64,000 bases of DNA from CAVPNY01 sp963706905 (GTDB lineage Bacteria; Chloroflexota; Anaerolineae; Anaerolineales; UBA4823): positions 62,001 to 126,000 of the forward strand of contig CAVPNY010000018.1 in the NCBI GenBank assembly GCA_963706905.1, in the 5' to 3' direction. Numbering within the stretch: position 1 is the stretch's first letter; every line of letters starts with the position of its first letter. Position numbers and translations under genes: made by a program. Below, one piece after another: positions 45,862 through 54,638 of this stretch. The notes below the pieces were generated by a model that worked only from the letters and a program-made list of their open reading frames with translations, was not told the origin of the DNA and made no database searches.

Positions 45862-48052
45862 ATGGCATCCAACTCGCAAGACCTGACTGCATTGGCCTGG
45901 CCGGTATCCAGGCTGGGTGATTTGATCGAAAATCTTGCGCGCCGTGGAAAGCTACTCTCCAATCCCGAGAAGCTCCCCCGGCCGCCTCTTTCGATCCAGG
46001 CGGGCGACGATCTTGCTGTCGGGCGGTGGATCAATGGTGCCGCTGGCCATCTTGGCCTGGAAGCCGAGCCTGTCGAAACATATTATGCTGATTATGAAAC
46101 CCTGGTGAAGGCTGGTGGGCCGGCAATCTTGCGCTTACCTGGTTCGTTGGTTGGGGACCAACCACTTCTACTTGCACTGGTGCGCGCCAGGAAGAAAAAA
46201 GCCACCTTATTGGCTCCAGACCTGCGGACTCGCCGAATCTCGGTAGATGCCATCTCAAGAGCAATGTTTCAACCCGTAGAAGCTTCAGTAAACCAACAGA
46301 TCGAGCGTCTGCTTCAGGAAGCCGGAGTTGCCGAAAATCGATTGGAGCGCGCCCGCCGGGTGATTTTAAAAGAACAACTCAGCTCCTTCCGTGTGCCGTG
46401 TGGCTGGTTGTTGCGCTATCCACCTGGAGTCAAGCTGGGGGCTCAGTTCCGCCAGGCTGGCGCACTGCGTCCGGCAGTCACAGTCCTGGTAATGTACTTT
46501 TTCCAGGTGCTTCTCTCTATTGCTACCTGGTATGTCATCGGAAGGGGGGTCTTTCAGGGGCATTTCGATTGGGGCTGGCTGCTGGCTTGGGGCATCCTGT
46601 TGTTCGCCACCATCCCGATTCAGCTGATCGTTAATGACGCCCAAAGCGAACTCTCGATGCGTTCCGGAGCGGTATTCAAACAACGATTATTATATGGAGC
46701 TTTACGTCTGGAGCCCGAAGAGATCCGCCATCAGGGGATGGGCCAATTTCTAGGGCGGGTGATGGAATCGGAAGCAGTCGAGATGCTGGGGCTGAGCGGT
46801 GGCTTTCTGGCATTGCTCTCCTTCATTGAATTGTTCTGGGCGATTTTCATCCTGGCAAGAGGCGCTGGTGGCGCAGCTCAGGCCGGGTTGTTAGTATTAT
46901 GGATCCTGGTCGTCCTGGCCTTGCTCTGGCGTTATTTCCAGGCCAGTAAAGAATGGACCCGGGCTTACCAGGATATGACCAATGACCTGGTGGAGCGTAT
47001 GGTGGGTCACCGCACGCGATTGGCTCAGGAGCACCCTGGTACCTGGCATGATGCTGAAGACCAGTTTATGGACCGCTATCTAAAGCTTTCTGAGAACCTG
47101 GATCGGGTCGCGATCCAATTGAACACCTTCGCCACGCGGGGGTGGATCGCTGTTGGTCTGGCGGGGCTGGCTCTGCCTTTCATCACAAAATCCGCGCCGC
47201 CGCAAGCGATGGCAGTCGGGCTGGCCGGTGTGTTGCTTGCCTCTCAGGGTTTCGGCAAGCTGGTCGGCGGTGCGCAAAGCCTGATCGGGCTGTTGATTGC
47301 ATGGACACAGGTTGGCCCGCTCTTCACTGCCGCCAGCCGCCCACGCGAGCTGATGCCCTTGGACTTTACCTTGGCAGGAGGCACAGTCTCCTCATCTGAG
47401 GAGGGTTTAGAGCAGAAGCCAACTCAGATCACAGCGGGCGGTCCGCTGCTGGTGGCACGCGACCTGACTTTCCGTTACCGCCCCCTTGGTCGCCCGGTGG
47501 TTCAGGATTGTTCACTCCAGATTTACCCTGGCGACCGTCTTCTCTTGGAAGGACCCTCCGGCGGTGGCAAATCCACCCTGGCGGCAATGTTGACCGGACT
47601 GCGCAAGCCTGAAATCGGGCTCGCTTTACCTGTGGGGTTTCGATCGCCAGATGCTTGGGTCCGAGGAGTGGCGCCGGCATGTTGTTATGGCGCCTCAATT
47701 TCAGGAAAACCATGTTTTTTCTGATACCCTGGCCTTCAACCTGCTGCTGGGCCGGCGCTGGCCTCCCTTACCTGAAGACTTGCAAGACGCAGATGTGATT
47801 TGCCGGGAACTCGGTCTGGGTGAGGTGATCGATCGCATGCCTTCCGGATTCCAACAGATGCTGGGAGAGAGCGGCTGGCAGCTTTCGCACGGTGAGCGTA
47901 GCCGGCTGTTCATCGCCCGCACCTTGCTTCAGAAGGCCGAGCTGGTGATATTTGATGAAAGTTTTGGAGCCCTCGATCCGGAGAACCTGTACCGGGCGCT
48001 GCGGACAGTACTAGAGCGCGCTCCGACCGTGCTGGTGATCGCTCACCCTTAG
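45862..48052 (+). CDS. second ABC exporter with degenerate N-terminal C39-like domain, frameshifted
   Basis: About 730 residues when frames are joined near 47630 (GLRKPE to YLWGFDRQMLGSEEW). Residues 1-200 resemble a degenerate peptidase-like domain (GAAGHLGLEAEPVETYYADY, GGPAILRLPG) without a catalytic Cys. About 205-500 is a membrane domain. The ATPase has Walker A GPSGGGKSTLAAML, signature LSHGERSRLFIARTLL and Walker B LVIFDESFGALD, with Ser after the catalytic Glu. Divergent from the C39 exporter, it could form a heterodimer with it or a second transport step, as in NHLM-type bacteriocin loci that encode two ABC proteins. Confidence 0.82.
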
Positions 48053-48097
48053 CCCGGTCATTGATATAATTGGATTAACTTAGAAAGGATCATTCTA

Positions 48098-48286
48098 ATG
48101 AAAGTAAGAACTGGACTGAAAGCTGGTGCCAACGGACTCGGGGATGTAGTCGCTGACGTCACTAATATTACTGGTGTTGATCGATTAGCGAAGCTTTATG
48201 AAGAGCTCACTGGAAAATCGTGCGGCTGTGATGAGCGTCGCGAGAAGCTAAACCAACTGGTACCTTTCCCATCAGGTCGGACTTGA
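48098..48286 (+). CDS. short peptide with MKVRTGLKAG leader and C-terminal CGC motif
   Basis: A 62-residue protein. The N-terminal MKVRTGLKAG matches the leader-like start of three other small genes here. The middle is a plain amphipathic stretch (DVVADVTNITGVDRLAKLYE). The C-terminal KSCGCDERREKLNQLVPF provides two cysteines in CxC spacing. GAAAGGATC lies upstream of the ATG. It follows the second ABC exporter gene by 45 bases, so it is probably co-transcribed and an export substrate. No known family recognised. Confidence 0.75.
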   Translation: MKVRTGLKAGANGLGDVVADVTNITGVDRLAKLYEELTGKSCGCDERREKLNQLVPFPSGRT

Positions 48287-48356
48287 AATTCTGCTTAGTG
48301 CCGGCAGATTGCCGGACCTGATTTATATAGAAGCCTCCTCAAAATTCGTCGATGTG

Positions 48357-49391
48357 ATGCTATCTTCAACTGGGTTTCGAAAGTCTCTAATCGGGCTGTG
48401 TCTGGCGATTGCCTTGCTGATCAGCGCTTGTGGCTCGCGGCTTCCCAGGGGTTGCCCTCCGGACTGTGTGGGTGAAGGGCTGGCTGGTAGAGATTTGGAC
48501 CGGAGTAATCTGAACGGAGCCCAATTGATGGATGCCAACTTGAGTAAAACTACCCTGGTCGGAGCCGATCTCGGTGGTGCGGACCTGAGCGGGGCTAATC
48601 TTAGTGAATCGAACCTGGAAAGCGCCCAATTAAACCAGGCTCTGCTGGTTGGTGCCGACCTGTCCTTTGCTACCCTGCGTAATACCAGCATGGATCAGGC
48701 TAACCTGCGTGGCGCCAACCTGCGCGGAGCTTCGCTTGATCGGGTGGATTTAACTACCACCTCCATGGCTGGTGTCACCCTGGATAAAGCAAATCTGATT
48801 GGCTCTACCCTCACCGGGCAAGATTTGAGCGGTGTGCAAATGTACCAGGCAAACTTGAGCGGGGCCGATCTTGTAAACAGCGATTTAAGCGGCGCTGCCT
48901 TAAGTTTCTCAGATTTCAACGGCGCGAATTTGCAGGGAACCAACCTCAGCGGCGCCTGGTTGAGCCTTTCCAACCTGGTTGGTGCGAACCTGAACCAGAG
49001 CAATCTCTCGGGCAGCATCTTTTTCGGCGCCGATCTGACCGGCTCGGACCTGTCCAGCGCAAAATTGAACGGCGCTATTTTGATTGGCGCTAATCTGAGC
49101 GGGGCTGACTTGCGTGGGGCTGATTTATCCGGTACTTTGCTCACCTTACCGCTGCCTCCGGATGCTGGAGAGGGTTTTTCTTACCAGGCTTTAACGGGTT
49201 TGGAATTAAAGCAAGCCGTGGCGGCTACTGAGCTGGAAAGGATGTTTTATGATCCCGTGATTCGGGAGCTCAATGAAACCCAGGCCAAACCTCTGCTCAA
49301 AGATGGACAGTTGCAGGGGGTCCTTTATGATGAAAACACTATCTGGCCTCTGGGTTTCGAGATTCCTGCCTCCGCGATCCTGGTCCCGTGA
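48357..49391 (+). CDS. pentapeptide-repeat lipoprotein
   Basis: A 344-residue protein. The signal peptide ends in lipobox LLISAC (Cys25 from the ATG at 48357; an earlier start at 48309 is possible but would bury the signal). A short CPPDCVGEGLAGRDL segment leads into about 40 pentapeptide repeats of the ANLSG/ADLSG type, predicted to form a right-handed quadrilateral beta helix on the outer face of the membrane. The C-terminal cap contains LYDENTIWPLGF. It pairs with the larger repeat protein encoded 15 bases downstream. Function unknown; possibly a scaffold at the cell surface. Confidence 0.85.
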   Translation: MLSSTGFRKSLIGLCLAIALLISACGSRLPRGCPPDCVGEGLAGRDLDRSNLNGAQLMDANLSKTTLVGADLGGADLSGANLSESNLESAQLNQALLVGADLSFATLRNTSMDQANLRGANLRGASLDRVDLTTTSMAGVTLDKANLIGSTLTGQDLSGVQMYQANLSGADLVNSDLSGAALSFSDFNGANLQGTNLSGAWLSLSNLVGANLNQSNLSGSIFFGADLTGSDLSSAKLNGAILIGANLSGADLRGADLSGTLLTLPLPPDAGEGFSYQALTGLELKQAVAATELERMFYDPVIRELNETQAKPLLKDGQLQGVLYDENTIWPLGFEIPASAILVP

Positions 49392-49406
49392 GGGTACATA
49401 ATCGAC

Positions 49407-51233
49407 ATGGCATCTGCTACGACTGAAGAAAAGCCCTCCACACCACCCAAGCAAGTTGGCTTGATCATTTTTGTGGTCGCGGCGTTTGCAGTGATCTTCT
49501 TCTTCCTTTTCCAGGCCGTGCGCTGCCCGCCGCTTTGCAGCGGTAAGAATTTGACTGGCAGGGATTTTCGCAATCGTCCGTTGGATGATACCGATTTTTC
49601 AAATGCAACTCTTAATGGTGTTAATTTCACTGGCGCATCCCTGAATGGCGCGAATTTCAGCGGAGCCGACCTGAGTGGGGCGATTATCTCAGAGACATCC
49701 ATGATTGGCAGCAACCTGACGGGGGCTACCTTGATCGGCGCCCAAATGGATCGGTCAATTCTCAGCGCATCCATCCTGGATAATGCCAACCTGAGCGGCG
49801 CTGACCTGAGTGGAGCCACCCTCACCGGGGTTGATCTCACTCGGGGAGTGATTCTTACTGCGGTGATCCTCGATGAAGCGCGCCTGATAAATTCGAACCT
49901 TACCGGAGCCAGGTTGAGCGGCGCGCAATTCGCCGAAGCCAACCTTAACGGTTCTTACCTGGACCAGGCGATGTTGGATGGGGCGAATCTTACTGGAGCC
50001 AGCCTGCAGGGGACTTCTTTGGTCGATGCCGACTTGCATGGGGCTACCCTGGATGAGGCCTACTTGAATGGGGCTGATCTGACCGGAGCCAATCTGGCCG
50101 GCGCTTCATTTGTCCTTACTCATCTGGCAGGCGCTTCAATGCCAGGCGCCAACCTGCAGGGTAGTTCATTGACTGGCGCGAATGCTGGGGGAGTTGACTT
50201 CCAGAAGGCTGTTCTCGACGGCGCGCAGATGAAGGGATCTAGATTTTCCGGTTCCAATCTAGAAGAGGCCTCCCTGGTAGATGCCCGCCTTGACCTGGCG
50301 CATATGGATGAATTTACCTTTCCAACGATTCTGGCGGGCGCCAATCTGCGCAGTTCCCGCCTCGCCGGCAGCTATCTGGCGGGCGGCAACCTGGATGGCG
50401 TTGATCTCTCTATGGCAGATTTCAGTCAAGGTGGCTCTGGACTGGTCGTGTTCTCTGATACCATCCTGGTGAACGGCGTAGAAACCACCATCACAGCTAA
50501 ACTGGCTGGCGCTAATCTGTCTGGTACCAACTTCCAGGCTGCCAGTCTGGCAAATGCAGATCTGCAGTCGGCTAATCTGTCCAAGGCTAACCTGCGATTT
50601 GCCGATCTGCGTCAGGCAGATCTCAGCCAGGCAAACCTGGCTGAAGCTGACTTGCGCTCGTCTTTTCTCCAGGAAGCCAACCTGATGCAGGCTGATTTAA
50701 CTGGAGCGAACCTGATTGGTGCTAACCTCTCACTCGCAGATCTTTCGGACGTCATCTTTGAAAACACCGATTTTGTTTCCGTGAACCCGATTGATTTCGC
50801 CGGTGATATGCAGTACCGCGACTTCTTGACAACCTTGTTCAGCTCGGATTGCCTCGATGGCGTCTTCATCTTGAGGGTGGGCGAATCACTCGAAGCCTCC
50901 ACCCAGGATATGGCAGACAGCCTGGGAAGGCGCTTCTATAACAGCGGCGCCTGGCGGAATGCTGTAATGTATGTCTGCGCTGCCAACCTGGGCGGCGCAA
51001 AGCTGCGAAGTGAGACTCCATATAGAATGTATGTCCCTGGTGTAGATTTCAGCGGGGCTGATTTACGCTTTATGAACCTTTCCCAGGCCACCTTTTCTGA
51101 TATCATCCAGATTGAAGAGCTGCCTTATAACCTGCAAGCGGATCTCACTGGGATTACCTACAATGAATTTACCAGCTGGCCCCAAGGTTTTACACCACCT
51201 CCATCCACTGCTGACAAGTCGGACATTCCATGA
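49407..51233 (+). CDS. membrane-anchored pentapeptide-repeat protein
   Basis: A 608-residue protein. A 16-residue cytoplasmic tail precedes one membrane segment (about 17-38), then RCPPLCSGKNLTGRDF, which parallels the CPP-C segment of the preceding lipoprotein. About 70 pentapeptide repeats run from 55 to about 450, with one non-repeat interruption (QGGSGLVVFSDTILVNGVET). A C-terminal region with four or so further repeats ends ITYNEFTSWPQGF. The long extracellular helix could bind cell wall or exported peptides. It lies in the same operon as the ParA-like gene 12 bases downstream. Confidence 0.87.
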   Translation: MASATTEEKPSTPPKQVGLIIFVVAAFAVIFFFLFQAVRCPPLCSGKNLTGRDFRNRPLDDTDFSNATLNGVNFTGASLNGANFSGADLSGAIISETSMIGSNLTGATLIGAQMDRSILSASILDNANLSGADLSGATLTGVDLTRGVILTAVILDEARLINSNLTGARLSGAQFAEANLNGSYLDQAMLDGANLTGASLQGTSLVDADLHGATLDEAYLNGADLTGANLAGASFVLTHLAGASMPGANLQGSSLTGANAGGVDFQKAVLDGAQMKGSRFSGSNLEEASLVDARLDLAHMDEFTFPTILAGANLRSSRLAGSYLAGGNLDGVDLSMADFSQGGSGLVVFSDTILVNGVETTITAKLAGANLSGTNFQAASLANADLQSANLSKANLRFADLRQADLSQANLAEADLRSSFLQEANLMQADLTGANLIGANLSLADLSDVIFENTDFVSVNPIDFAGDMQYRDFLTTLFSSDCLDGVFILRVGESLEASTQDMADSLGRRFYNSGAWRNAVMYVCAANLGGAKLRSETPYRMYVPGVDFSGADLRFMNLSQATFSDIIQIEELPYNLQADLTGITYNEFTSWPQGFTPPPSTADKSDIP

Positions 51234-51245
51234 GGAGACTCACCG

Positions 51246-52007
51246 ATGACGCTTACCATCACCGTTGCCAACCAGAAAGGCGGCGTCGGGAAAACCACTT
51301 CGGCTGTTAACCTGGCTCATGGCCTGGTCATGCAGGGCTGGCGAGTCCTGCTAGTCGATCTGGATCCGCAGGGGCAGTGCGCCACTATTCTCGGACTAAA
51401 ACAAGAACCGGGGGCATTCAATCTGCTGGTTGCGGATCAGTCCCCTGAAAAGGTGATCCGCCTGACTGACCGCCCCAATCTATTTGTAGTTCTGGGGGAT
51501 AAGAAGACTGCTACGGCGCAGATCTTGCTGGGTGTTCAGCGCTCCCCGATCTCCTTCACATACGATAAGTTGATTCCCGCGGCTCGGGCGGATAAATACG
51601 ATTACGTGGTCATTGACACATCCCCGAGCGTGGGTGAGCTGCAGGAGCAGGCCTTGTGGGCTGCGGATGGCGTGCTAATTCCCTGTGCGGTTGATTACCT
51701 GGCTTCGGACGGAGTCTTCAACATTGCCATTACCCTCAAACGCATTCACGATGATTTCAATTGGCGTGGTGCGATCCTGGGCATCTTGCCAACATTCTAC
51801 GATGATGTCACCCGTGAAAGTAAAGCCACCCTGGGAGATTTGCACAAGCGTTTTGGAAAATTAATGCTCAGCCCGGTGCACCGCGCTACGATCCTGCGTG
51901 AGTGCGCTGTCGAAGGAAAAACCATCTTCGAGCTTGATCCTGCCAGCCGGGCTGCCCGGGAATACAGCGCCCTGGTACAGTATGTGTTAAATTGGAAGAA
52001 AAACTAG
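51246..52007 (+). CDS. ParA/Soj-family ATPase
   Basis: A 253-residue MinD/ParA-type ATPase. It has the deviant Walker A KGGVGKTTSAVNLAHGL with the signature lysine at its start, switch I DLDPQGQCATILG and Walker B YDYVVIDTSPSVGE. No ParB gene or parS-like site is nearby, and it ends a transcription unit of exporter, peptide and repeat-protein genes. A role in positioning the envelope-associated system on the nucleoid or membrane is therefore more likely than plasmid partition (inference). GAGGAGAC precedes the ATG. Confidence 0.92.
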   Translation: MTLTITVANQKGGVGKTTSAVNLAHGLVMQGWRVLLVDLDPQGQCATILGLKQEPGAFNLLVADQSPEKVIRLTDRPNLFVVLGDKKTATAQILLGVQRSPISFTYDKLIPAARADKYDYVVIDTSPSVGELQEQALWAADGVLIPCAVDYLASDGVFNIAITLKRIHDDFNWRGAILGILPTFYDDVTRESKATLGDLHKRFGKLMLSPVHRATILRECAVEGKTIFELDPASRAAREYSALVQYVLNWKKN

Positions 52008-52074
52008 AGATTTATTCTTGGGAAGCTGTGCACAATCCCCCTCTTTTCAAATGATATGTCCTGCAAAGAATTAA

Positions 52075-52107
52075 AAGGGTGTCGCTTCGAATCAAAGCGA
52101 CACCCTT
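52075..52107. terminator. bidirectional hairpin terminator
   Basis: AAGGGTGTCGCTT (52075-52087) pairs exactly with 52095-52107 around a 7-base loop. It lies between the convergent ends of the ParA-like gene and the membrane-anchored protein gene. Short T-rich tracts are present on both strands. Confidence 0.8.
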
Positions 52108-52130
52108 GTTCTTGCGTGACCAGCGTTTAA

Positions 52131-52700
52131 TTATGCGGCAGCGGTTGACTCAGTAGAATCCGGCGCATCGCTCTTTCGGCGACTGGCGCTTTTCTCTGCT
52201 GCGGTTTTTCCATCGGGTGAGTTGCCAGCTTCGACTGGCTTGGCTGTCTCGGCTTCCTTTTGAGCCTGCTTTGCCTTGCGGTAGGCCTGGCTGTAGACGA
52301 CCAAAGCTTCCACATAGACCTGCATCAGTGCAGGCTGAGAATCCAGACTGCCATCCACCAGTTTATCCATATCGTAGCCCAGGCCCTTCCCGTAATCATA
52401 TAGCGATTTCGTGAAAGCCTTGGCATCGTCTTCCGAAAGACCCGCCAGCCAGGATTTGAAATCTTCTGGCAGGTAAGGAGCACCGGGGCCTGCTGCCCAA
52501 GCCCGTAATGGGTCGCTCGATTTACCTTTCCCAAACTGGCCTTGCCACCAGGAACTGGCCTTGCCGGAATATTCTTTGGTCACATCGACCGTCGTATTGC
52601 CTACCTTACTGGCAGTGTCTTCTACTGGCTTGCTAAACCGGCTGCGGGCGAAGAAATATCCGCCGACGCCTGCTGCAACCAAAAGTAAGATCAACCACAT
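52131..52700 (-). CDS. membrane-anchored protein of unknown function, paralogue of 41708-42263
   Basis: A 189-residue protein. One membrane segment at 2-18 (LILLLVAAGVGGYFFAR), then a soluble domain with SWWQGQFGKG, APYLPEDFKSWLAGLSEDD and DSQPALMQVYVEALVVYSQAYR, and an Ala/Lys/Glu-rich tail ending in low-complexity Ser/Thr/Ala. The domain is not one I can name. The intact reading frame supports the frameshift repair proposed for its paralogue, which is in the C39 exporter operon. AAAGGAGAAACA precedes the ATG. A 25-residue protein gene with nearly the same anchor lies directly upstream. Confidence 0.8.
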   Translation of the reverse strand: MWLILLLVAAGVGGYFFARSRFSKPVEDTASKVGNTTVDVTKEYSGKASSWWQGQFGKGKSSDPLRAWAAGPGAPYLPEDFKSWLAGLSEDDAKAFTKSLYDYGKGLGYDMDKLVDGSLDSQPALMQVYVEALVVYSQAYRKAKQAQKEAETAKPVEAGNSPDGKTAAEKSASRRKSDAPDSTESTAAA

Positions 52701-52734
52701 ATTGTTTCTCCTTTGTTTCTTTGCTCACCGGCGC

Positions 52735-52812
52735 TTAAGCGCTCTTCCGGCGGCTTCTCCCTATAAAGTAGCCAACGACGCCTGCAGCAACTAAAAGTAA
52801 TACGAGCTCCAT
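52735..52812 (-). CDS. 25-residue single-span membrane microprotein
   Basis: ATG at 52812 with GGAGG 6 bases upstream, TAA at 52735-52737. The product MELVLLLVAAGVVGYFIGRS plus RRKSA is one membrane span with a basic tail. It is almost identical in pattern to the anchor of the protein encoded 34 bases downstream (LILLLVAAGVGGYFFARSR). It could be a separate regulatory or assembly peptide, or the residue of a duplicated anchor. Good ribosome site and frame make real translation likely. Confidence 0.6.
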   Translation of the reverse strand: MELVLLLVAAGVVGYFIGRSRRKSA

Positions 52813-52913
52813 GGGGAACCTCCGTTGGGTTGGAATGTTGGAGTCAGGTTGTTCGAGTAGTATCTAGACAACCGGTCCTAAAGGCAGGATAGCGGGATTA
52901 TAACATACTTCAT

Positions 52914-54065
52914 TTACGGCGTTAGAGTCGGGGTAGGGGTTGGGGTGAATAAGTCTTCTCCAGGGAGGTTGGGGGTTGGTGATGTAGTTGTAATCGGCAC
53001 CTCGGGTGTGGTCAGATCCATGAGGCCGTTATTTTCCAGATCTGGTAAGGAAAACAAGAAGGGGTTATTACTTGGCAGCAACATCACCCGCAGATTAGGC
53101 GCGATCTTATCAACAAATCTCAGGTTAATCAGATCTTTGTTGTTTTGTAGAGCAGCAGCCAGCAAACGTAAAGCCTCTGCTTCAGCCTGGGCTTTCAGCA
53201 AAACCACATCGGCTTCTGCCTGGCCTTCCAGCCGGATGGCATCCGCCTTACCAGCGGCTTCAATCTTGAGTTTATCGCGGGAACCCTCTGCAAGTTTACG
53301 CATCTGCTCGGCCTCGTACTCGCGCTGGGTTCGTTCTTGCTCGGCCACCTGTTTTTGTTCGATGGCTGAGGCATATGCGTCAGAAAATGCGATATTCCGC
53401 AGTAGGAACTGATCCAGGATAAAGCCCTTAGCGCTCATCTCTTCGCGCAGGATCTCGTCCAGGTTGCTTTCCAGGTTCTTGCGTTTGGAGCTGTTGACTT
53501 CATCGGCAGTGAACTGGGAAACCTCCGTGCGGATCTCCCCACGCAGGATGGGTCGGATGAAGTCATTAATGTAGCGATCCTGGAAATCGATGTGCACCCG
53601 GATGACTTCATTAGGATCGATGCGATAAATGATGGTGCTGTCCACATAGACTGCCTGACCATCCGAGGTCCTGGCAGCGATGGAGTCATTACCGACCCTG
53701 GCGCCTTCGTAGGGTTCGTTGGACATCGTGAAGTTTTGCCAATAGATCGGGTAAATTACTACCCGTTCAGCCAGGGGGACAATCCAGTGCAGGCCAGAGG
53801 TGAGCGGTTCTTCCCGGTATCCGAAGCGGTTGACCAGTGACACAACCACGCCTACTTCCTGTGGCTCAATGAATACCAGGCTGGCGCTCAACATGGTCAA
53901 GCCCAGGGCGATAAACAAAGCCAGGATCACCCGGCCACGCCCAAAAGTCCTGACAGCTTCCTGAGGCCCACCTTTTTGGAAAGCGCGGATGACCAGGAAC
54001 ACTAACAGGAGAACAAAGACCACCCAAGCGGTGATAGTGAGGAAATTTAGGAGTTGATCTAACAT
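52914..54065 (-). CDS. SPFH/prohibitin-family membrane protein
   Basis: 383 residues from the ATG at 54065 (a longer start at 54101 is less likely). A first membrane segment is at about 5-28 and a second at about 48-68. The SPFH domain (about 75-270) includes VGVVVSLVNRFGYREEPL and DGQAVYVDSTIIYRIDPNEV. A coiled coil (about 250-320) is rich in Glu/Ala/Arg with EAAGKADAIRLEGQAEAD. The C-terminal tail is Thr-Pro-rich (FTPTPTPTLTP). SPFH proteins form ring-like membrane microdomains. Its position just upstream of the microprotein and membrane-anchored paralogue suggests a shared transcript. Confidence 0.92.
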   Translation of the reverse strand: MLDQLLNFLTITAWVVFVLLLVFLVIRAFQKGGPQEAVRTFGRGRVILALFIALGLTMLSASLVFIEPQEVGVVVSLVNRFGYREEPLTSGLHWIVPLAERVVIYPIYWQNFTMSNEPYEGARVGNDSIAARTSDGQAVYVDSTIIYRIDPNEVIRVHIDFQDRYINDFIRPILRGEIRTEVSQFTADEVNSSKRKNLESNLDEILREEMSAKGFILDQFLLRNIAFSDAYASAIEQKQVAEQERTQREYEAEQMRKLAEGSRDKLKIEAAGKADAIRLEGQAEADVVLLKAQAEAEALRLLAAALQNNKDLINLRFVDKIAPNLRVMLLPSNNPFLFSLPDLENNGLMDLTTPEVPITTTSPTPNLPGEDLFTPTPTPTLTP

Positions 54066-54127
54066 GTTAATTATTATATGATAGGATTGCCCGGCGATCA
54101 TTTCAGATCAAGAGATGGCTGAAAAAT

Positions 54128-54179
54128 TCAGTCAAATGTCTTACCGAAATGAAGACGATCATGCCGTCAAATTGCTCTT
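54128..54179 (+). promoter_or_regulatory. 52-bp conserved promoter element, copy 2
   Basis: TCAGTCAAATGTCTTA, 22 bases containing CGATC, then GTCAAAT and CTCTT, matching 45746-45797 block for block. It lies between the SPFH gene (minus) and the repeat-peptide gene (plus), a divergent arrangement like that of copy 1. This suggests one regulator for the exporter and peptide genes. Confidence 0.6.
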
Positions 54180-54295
54180 GTCCCAGGCTTTTGCCCGTGA
54201 TAAGATTTAGGCGATAAGTGCCAAAGGGAAGGCTGTCCTCGGCACACTGAATTTACAATTGAAATACGATCATAGTTGACAGGAGATTGTTGCGA

Positions 54296-54580
54296 ATGGA
54301 AACCAATGATTTTGTGCCCCAACTGAAGGTGCGTACCAACCTGCGCGGCGGACAAGGCGGCGGGTACGTGAACGGCGTCTATTATCCTGACCAAAGCGGT
54401 GTTTGCGGCGGAAGCACTACTCCACCCACCTCAGGCGGCGGGTACGTGAATGGCGTCTATTTTCCTGACAAAAGCGGTGTTTGCGGCGGAAGCACTACCC
54501 CAACCACCCCAACCACGCCGACAACTGGCGGTGGTTACGTCAACGGCGTCTGGTATGCCGATAAGAGCGGGGTATGCTAA
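54296..54580 (+). CDS. short peptide with LKVRTNLRGG leader and three Cys-ending repeats
   Basis: 94 residues. After METNDFVPQ comes LKVRTNLRGGQ, a leader with a double glycine. The core holds three copies of a 17-residue unit of pattern GGGYVNGV-xx-x-D-x-SGVC, separated by Ser/Thr/Pro linkers (GGSTTPPTS, GGSTTPTTPTTPTT), and ends exactly at the third Cys. AGGAGA lies 9 bases before the ATG, which I prefer over TTG at 54287. The repeats suggest a multi-core precursor or an adhesive secreted protein. A terminal Cys could be linked to another molecule. No named family recognised. Confidence 0.8.
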   Translation: METNDFVPQLKVRTNLRGGQGGGYVNGVYYPDQSGVCGGSTTPPTSGGGYVNGVYFPDKSGVCGGSTTPTTPTTPTTGGGYVNGVWYADKSGVC

Positions 54581-54638
54581 ACCAGCACCAGGCTTTTACC
54601 GGGCTGTATCCGTCTCAGTATTCGAATAAACAAATAAG

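Noticed and set aside
48357..51233. Long minus-strand frames opposite the pentapeptide-repeat genes
   Set aside because: They arise from the repetitive codon pattern of the plus-strand repeats and lack starts with ribosome sites or recognisable domains.
51246..52007. Plasmid or phage partition locus
   Set aside because: A ParA-like ATPase is present but no ParB, replication gene or parS-like repeats; the neighbours are exporter and surface-protein genes.
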